From positions 1 to 10,080 of the forward strand of contig JAGRAK010000047.1 of assembly GCA_020434645.1 (NCBI GenBank): a DNA stretch of 10,080 nt, in the 5' to 3' direction. Made by a program: the position numbers and the translations under genes. Source of the DNA: Bdellovibrionales bacterium (GTDB taxonomy: Bacteria; Bdellovibrionota; Bdellovibrionia; Bdellovibrionales; UBA1609). Below the pieces are notes generated by a model, which searched no databases, was not told the DNA's origin, and saw nothing but the letters and a program-made list of their open reading frames with translations. Shown here in pieces: positions 6,674 to 10,080 of this stretch; positions within the stretch are counted from its first letter, which is position 1, and each line of letters starts with the position of its first letter.

Positions 6674-7607
6674 AGTCCCCTCCCATCTTGTACTCTTTCA
6701 ATTTATTGCGAAGAGTACGAATACTAATGCCAAGCAAGTGTGCCGCTTGCGTTCTATTTTGAGCTGTGTGCTCCAACGTCTTAATAATCAAAAGTCGCTC
6801 AGCCTTTTCGACAGTCATGCCCGCACAGATTTCATTGCTGTCTAGGTTTTCGCTATAATTCTCAATGAGTATGTCTTCAGCAGTAAGCACTGAGTTCTTC
6901 GATAAGAGAACAGAGCGCTCCATCACATTTTGTAATTCGCGAATATTACCCGGCCATTTCCATTTTTTCAGTTTCACTCTGCAGTCATCTGACAGAGACT
7001 TAGCTTGAATTCCATTTTGAGCACATGACAAATCCATAAAAAACTGACTCAAAAGCTCAATATCACGAATTCTTTCGCGCAGAGGTGGAATTTCTAAAGG
7101 TATTACGTTCAGACGATAAAACAGATCTTCTCTAAATTGATTATTTTGCACCATTTCGAATAGATTTTTATTTGAAGCGGCTATAATACGAACATCAATC
7201 TTAATCGGTTTTAAACCGCCCACTCGCTCAATTTCGCCCTCTTGTACAACTCTTAGAATTTTAGACTGAAGATTAAGTGGTAATTCAGAAATTTCATCTA
7301 GCAAAAAGGTGCTTTGGTGTGCCAATTCAAATTTGCCAAGCTTTCTAGAGTCTGCTCCTGTAAAAGCACCTCGCTCATAACCAAATAGTTCGCTTTCTAG
7401 TAAACCCTCAGGGACGGCGGCACAATTCAACGCTACAAAATCGCGGCCCGATCGATTGCTTTTTGCATGTATATACTGAGCTAAAAGCTCTTTACCCGTT
7501 CCACTTTCACCATGTATCAATACACTCGCTCTACTTGTGGCCACATTTTCTGCCACTTGCAAAACTTGCTGCATTTTAGGGTCTGCTGTGTGTATAACCT
7601 TACTCAT
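6657..7607 (-). CDS. Sigma-54-dependent AAA+ transcriptional activator without receiver domain
   Basis: A bacterial enhancer-binding protein that should remodel sigma-54 RNA polymerase at -24/-12 promoters, very likely for flagellar genes. The AAA+ domain starts almost at the N-terminus. Walker A, GESGTGKE, is at 33-40. The sigma-54 contact loop GAFTGA is intact at 80-85. Walker B, FLLDEI, has D104 and E105. The arginine-finger segment FREDLFYRLN is at 158-167 and sensor II, WPGNIREL, at 218-225. A Fis-type helix-turn-helix near 284-306 (NRTQAAHLLGISIRTLRNKL) should bind DNA. At 316 residues there is no phosphorylatable receiver, GAF or PAS domain ahead of the AAA+ core, unlike FlgR, FlrC or NtrC; PspF is the nearest architectural parallel. 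The ATG lies 10 bp after the TPR gene, with AAGGGA overlapping that gene's stop (TGAAGGGAATACTATG). The 3' end overlaps flgB by 17 bp. Its target promoters are not visible here. Confidence 0.95.
   Translation of the reverse strand: MSKVIHTADPKMQQVLQVAENVATSRASVLIHGESGTGKELLAQYIHAKSNRSGRDFVALNCAAVPEGLLESELFGYERGAFTGADSRKLGKFELAHQSTFLLDEISELPLNLQSKILRVVQEGEIERVGGLKPIKIDVRIIAASNKNLFEMVQNNQFREDLFYRLNVIPLEIPPLRERIRDIELLSQFFMDLSCAQNGIQAKSLSDDCRVKLKKWKWPGNIRELQNVMERSVLLSKNSVLTAEDILIENYSENLDSNEICAGMTVEKAERLLIIKTLEHTAQNRTQAAHLLGISIRTLRNKLKEYKMGGDCERTF
6677..6684 (-). promoter_or_regulatory. Ribosome binding site deciding the GTG start of flgB
   Basis: The minus strand reads GGGAGGGGACTGTG. Its GGAGG core is 5 nt before GTG at 6673-6671. 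It lies inside the coding end of the sigma-54 activator, consistent with translational coupling of regulator and flgB. Confidence 0.75.
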
Positions 7608-7617
7608 AGTATTCCCT

Positions 7618-10080
7618 TCACTTTAAATCCTGGGCTGCTGGTATACGATCAATATATTTTTTATATGCATCTTGCCACTCGGCTTGGTTGAGTTTTTCAG
7701 ATGCTAATTTTTTATAAAATGAACCGGTGTCGTCATTCAGAGCGCTCCAAATCTTTTCAGCCCCTCTCAGATCGCCTTCTTCAAAAAGAATTTTGCCGGC
7801 TGTGTAACGAGCCGATGACAACGGATATTTTGATTCATATGCGTCTAGCAGTTTTTGGTAAGCCTCAACCGCAGCTAATTTTTGTCCGCTATTATAAAGC
7901 AATTCAGCCCTTAACTCTAAAGCTCGAGACCAATCTTCATCTTTAATTTTGTCATTAGTTTCATGATTTTTTTCTACCACTGAAAGTGCACTGTCAGCGC
8001 GATCATAATTTTTTTCTTTCATATAAAGCCTTGCCAAATCAAGCTCTGGCTTAATTATCATTTCAACGCCACCCTTATGATCAGCAATCAATTTTTCTAA
8101 ATACTCAATTGCTTTTTTATTATCACCAGACTGCTCAGAAACAGTTGCGCCAATTAAAACTTTTTCGATTTCTTCGCTCGCTGAGAGCTGCGTACTAATT
8201 TCAGAAATATATTTATATGAGTCTTGATATTGTTTTTCTTCTAATGCAACTGCGGCCAACCGCAGACGCACCTGATCTAGAGTAGGTAAGTTTTCATAGA
8301 CTCTGCGCTCGCTGGCTTCTTTCTTATTAGTAATGAGCTTCAACTTAGCTAGTGTTTCTTTGTATATTTTTTTCGCCTCGTCACTTACCCCTGCTTTTTC
8401 AAAGGCAACGCCCTTAAGGTAGGGTATATCTATACGGCCTGTATTTTTTAGCCATGTTGTTGAGTATTTCCCATATAGATTGAGCGACTCTATAAAATTA
8501 TTATTTTTATTTTGATCTATGAGTAAATCTGAGATGTTTCGCAAAATGCGACTCTTGAATACATTGAGCTTTGCAGTGGTCGGATTGTTTTGATAATACG
8601 TTATTAATAGTTCAAGTGAGTTTTTATATTCATTTCTAGCGCTGAAGCCATCTGCTTTTTGAAGTGTTGTAAATTCAGATATATCAGGCAATGTTGATTT
8701 TTGAGAAATACTATCAATTTCTTCTATTGCGCGCGTTTTTTCTCTTGTTGTCATATGTTTTAAACCGCGACTCAACATTCTAATACGAGAAACTTCACTA
8801 CCCTGACTTTCGGGATACCTAAAGTAACCCTCGGTAAAGGCACCCATGATTTGCTGTTCATTTGCGCCAAATATCTCAAGCAATTCTCCGATACGGGTCA
8901 GCGCAAAGCCTCCATGTCTATTCACCGGGAACATTTTAAGAAATGTAATATAATTGTCTAGACTCTCACGATACTGCCCCAACCAAAACTGAGCCTCTGC
9001 AATATTATATTGAGCGTTCCCAAATACTCCTTTATGAGCGGGATATTTGGCCTGTACGGCCTGGTAAACCTCAAGCGCCTTTTTATAGTCGCCTTTACCC
9101 ATATAGACATCACCCATACGGTACGCTGCTTCAATTCCTAAATTTTTGTCATCTGAGTCTTCAGCTAAATCTTGATAAACTCGTATCGCATCACGTGGTT
9201 TATTTAAGAGTGTATAAGCCTCACCCATTGCCAATCGAGCCCTATCGCGCTCATTTGTTTTTGGATATTTGTCTAAATAACTTTTCATATCGCGAAGTGT
9301 TTCTGCGCCGTCTCCCTTTTGAAGACTTGAATAGGCTAAAAGCAAATGATTTCGTTCAGCCAAAGGAGAATCAGGATAAGTCTCGTTTAAGTAACGGTAC
9401 AAGGCGCGGAAGGCTTGATAGTCCTTATCATTTTGATCTTTTTCATATAAGTGTATATGCGCTTCTGCGGTGACATTCTTAATAATTTCGTCATATTTTG
9501 AATTCGGATATTTTTTAGTTATGTAACTAAGCGTTTCAAAAAATGCACCCATCTTATTTTTATTAAATAGATTCACCAGTAGGGTTGTCTCTTTGCTTTC
9601 ATCTGTACCGTCGTCAACGATTTCATACTCTGGAGTTTGCTTCATTAATTCTGAAAATCGGTTCATCTTTTGTAGTAAAATAGGAAACTTAATATAACTA
9701 TTTTGTTGACTCGCGATAATCGAGTCTTCTTTAACCTGGTAATCTTTTATTCTAAACCGGTCATACTCGGGGTCTCCGCCATCAAATACTCCACGACGGT
9801 AATTACCATAAACATTTTCATTTTCATTTGTTTTAACTTTTGAAAGTATGTCCCCCGCATCAATGGCCAACATTTCTGTCGTCGCTGGCTTGCGCTCCAT
9901 TTTCTTGTAGCCATCTTCACCCGGGTCAAGTTTTTCGGGAAGCTTTGCAATTTTAGATTTTACTTTTTTCTTTTTCTTTTTAACCGGCGCTACTACAGTA
10001 TTTTCTGTGATTGCTGCCGTAGGCGCAGTTTTATTTGCTTCTTGTTTATAAAAATCAAATATCAGATGCGAAGGGTCATC
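7618..10080 (-). CDS. Large TPR-repeat protein in flagellar operon (5' end beyond the window)
   Basis: The frame ending with TGA at 7620-7618 has no stop all the way to base 10080, giving at least 820 visible residues. The ATG at 9900 is therefore probably internal. The first visible residues, DDPSHLIFDFYKQ, are followed by an Ala/Thr/Val segment and a lysine run (KKKKKKVKSK). The DPSxLxxD pattern recalls the end of an AMIN domain, but too little is visible to claim it. After about 190 residues of non-repeat sequence come helical repeats with TPR spacing (small residue, Gly/Ala, Tyr, then Pro). Examples are RLAMGEAYTLLNKPRDAIRV, YRMGDVYMGKGDYKKALEVY and YNIAEAQFWLGQYRESLDNY (about 9240-8940). 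A second block lies nearer the C-terminus (about 8160-7740). The repeats resemble YbgF/BamD-like TPRs and suggest protein-protein scaffolding. Location, partner and function are not determinable. The stop lies 10 bp before the sigma-54 activator, implying co-transcription with the flagellar genes. Confidence 0.85.
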   Translation of the reverse strand, partial: DDPSHLIFDFYKQEANKTAPTAAITENTVVAPVKKKKKKVKSKIAKLPEKLDPGEDGYKKMERKPATTEMLAIDAGDILSKVKTNENENVYGNYRRGVFDGGDPEYDRFRIKDYQVKEDSIIASQQNSYIKFPILLQKMNRFSELMKQTPEYEIVDDGTDESKETTLLVNLFNKNKMGAFFETLSYITKKYPNSKYDEIIKNVTAEAHIHLYEKDQNDKDYQAFRALYRYLNETYPDSPLAERNHLLLAYSSLQKGDGAETLRDMKSYLDKYPKTNERDRARLAMGEAYTLLNKPRDAIRVYQDLAEDSDDKNLGIEAAYRMGDVYMGKGDYKKALEVYQAVQAKYPAHKGVFGNAQYNIAEAQFWLGQYRESLDNYITFLKMFPVNRHGGFALTRIGELLEIFGANEQQIMGAFTEGYFRYPESQGSEVSRIRMLSRGLKHMTTREKTRAIEEIDSISQKSTLPDISEFTTLQKADGFSARNEYKNSLELLITYYQNNPTTAKLNVFKSRILRNISDLLIDQNKNNNFIESLNLYGKYSTTWLKNTGRIDIPYLKGVAFEKAGVSDEAKKIYKETLAKLKLITNKKEASERRVYENLPTLDQVRLRLAAVALEEKQYQDSYKYISEISTQLSASEEIEKVLIGATVSEQSGDNKKAIEYLEKLIADHKGGVEMIIKPELDLARLYMKEKNYDRADSALSVVEKNHETNDKIKDEDWSRALELRAELLYNSGQKLAAVEAYQKLLDAYESKYPLSSARYTAGKILFEEGDLRGAEKIWSALNDDTGSFYKKLASEKLNQAEWQDAYKKYIDRIPAAQDLK

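Noticed and set aside
6734..6744. Sequence resembling a reversed sigma-54 promoter (GCAAGTGTGCC) ahead of flgB
   Set aside because: The spacing between the GC and GG elements is too short for a -24/-12 promoter, which needs about ten bases between the conserved doublets. It also lies in the HTH-coding part of the activator gene.
235..6845. Several plus-strand open frames of 60-111 codons (for example 235-426, 1029-1241, 3771-4001, 4119-4400, 5514-5789, 6510-6845)
   Set aside because: Each lies antisense to a confidently identified flagellar gene with conserved protein sequence. They have low-complexity or serine/cysteine-rich translations and no family features.
7206..7218. Short palindrome CGGTTTTAAACCG inside the sigma-54 activator gene
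   Set aside because: It has six-base arms around one base, is inside conserved AAA+ coding sequence (GLKPIKI region), and no second copy was noticed. It is likely chance.
7701..9473. Plus-strand frames at 7701-7946 and 9195-9473
   Set aside because: They are antisense to the TPR gene, whose frame is open over at least 820 codons with consistent TPR spacing. The antisense translations show no recognisable features.
9747..9950. A second minus-strand frame of 67 codons overlapping the 5' part of the TPR gene
   Set aside because: It lies in another frame over the continuous TPR reading frame. Its translation is lysine/methionine-rich with no motif, and the TPR frame continues through it to the window edge.
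9961..9983. Homopurine run on the coding strand (lysine codons) as a possible programmed frameshift site
   Set aside because: No classical X XXY YYZ heptamer falls in the zero frame, and the downstream protein stays in one frame. It is best read as a lysine-rich linker.

Overview
The whole window is one strand of a flagellar gene cluster, read entirely on the minus strand from about 10080 down to 1. I see no credible plus-strand gene, RNA gene, mobile element, CRISPR array or terminator. The sequence is moderately AT-rich (about 40% GC by eye). Ten genes are packed almost end to end. A Gram-negative, motile bacterium is clear from the MS-ring, switch, export-ATPase and rod genes. A sigma-54 activator and a very large TPR protein placed directly ahead of flgB, together with AT-rich composition, make me think of Bdellovibrionota or another lineage of the former Deltaproteobacteria. 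That assignment is inference from layout, not from a marker gene.

Layout in order of transcription (right to left): (1) the 3' part of a large TPR-repeat protein, open through the right window edge (10080 to 7618); (2) a sigma-54-dependent AAA+ activator without a receiver domain (7607 to 6657); (3) rod proteins flgB and flgC and the rod/MS-ring adaptor fliE (6673 to 5438); (4) MS-ring fliF and switch protein fliG (5416 to 2729); (5) the export-ATPase set fliH, fliI and fliJ (2718 to 171); (6) the first 58 codons of a lysine-rich protein of unknown function running off the left edge (174 to 1).

Spacing indicates a single transcript with translational coupling. The TPR stop lies 10 bp before the regulator start. 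The regulator overlaps flgB by 17 bp, and flgB and flgC share one base. fliF and fliG abut exactly. fliH/fliI, fliI/fliJ and fliJ/next gene all share an ATGA overlap. The largest gap is 49 bp, between flgC and fliE. Three genes (flgB GTG, flgC GTG, fliF TTG) use non-ATG starts behind purine-rich Shine-Dalgarno sequences.

Functionally the genes build the inner flagellum. FliF forms the membrane ring that houses the export gate, and FliG on its cytoplasmic face generates torque. FliH/FliI/FliJ power and organise export. FliE, FlgB and FlgC are exported to start the rod. The sigma-54 activator probably controls this or another flagellar gene class. The TPR protein's role is unknown. Apart from these two proteins and the lysine-rich partial gene, the region is a conventional flagellar operon.
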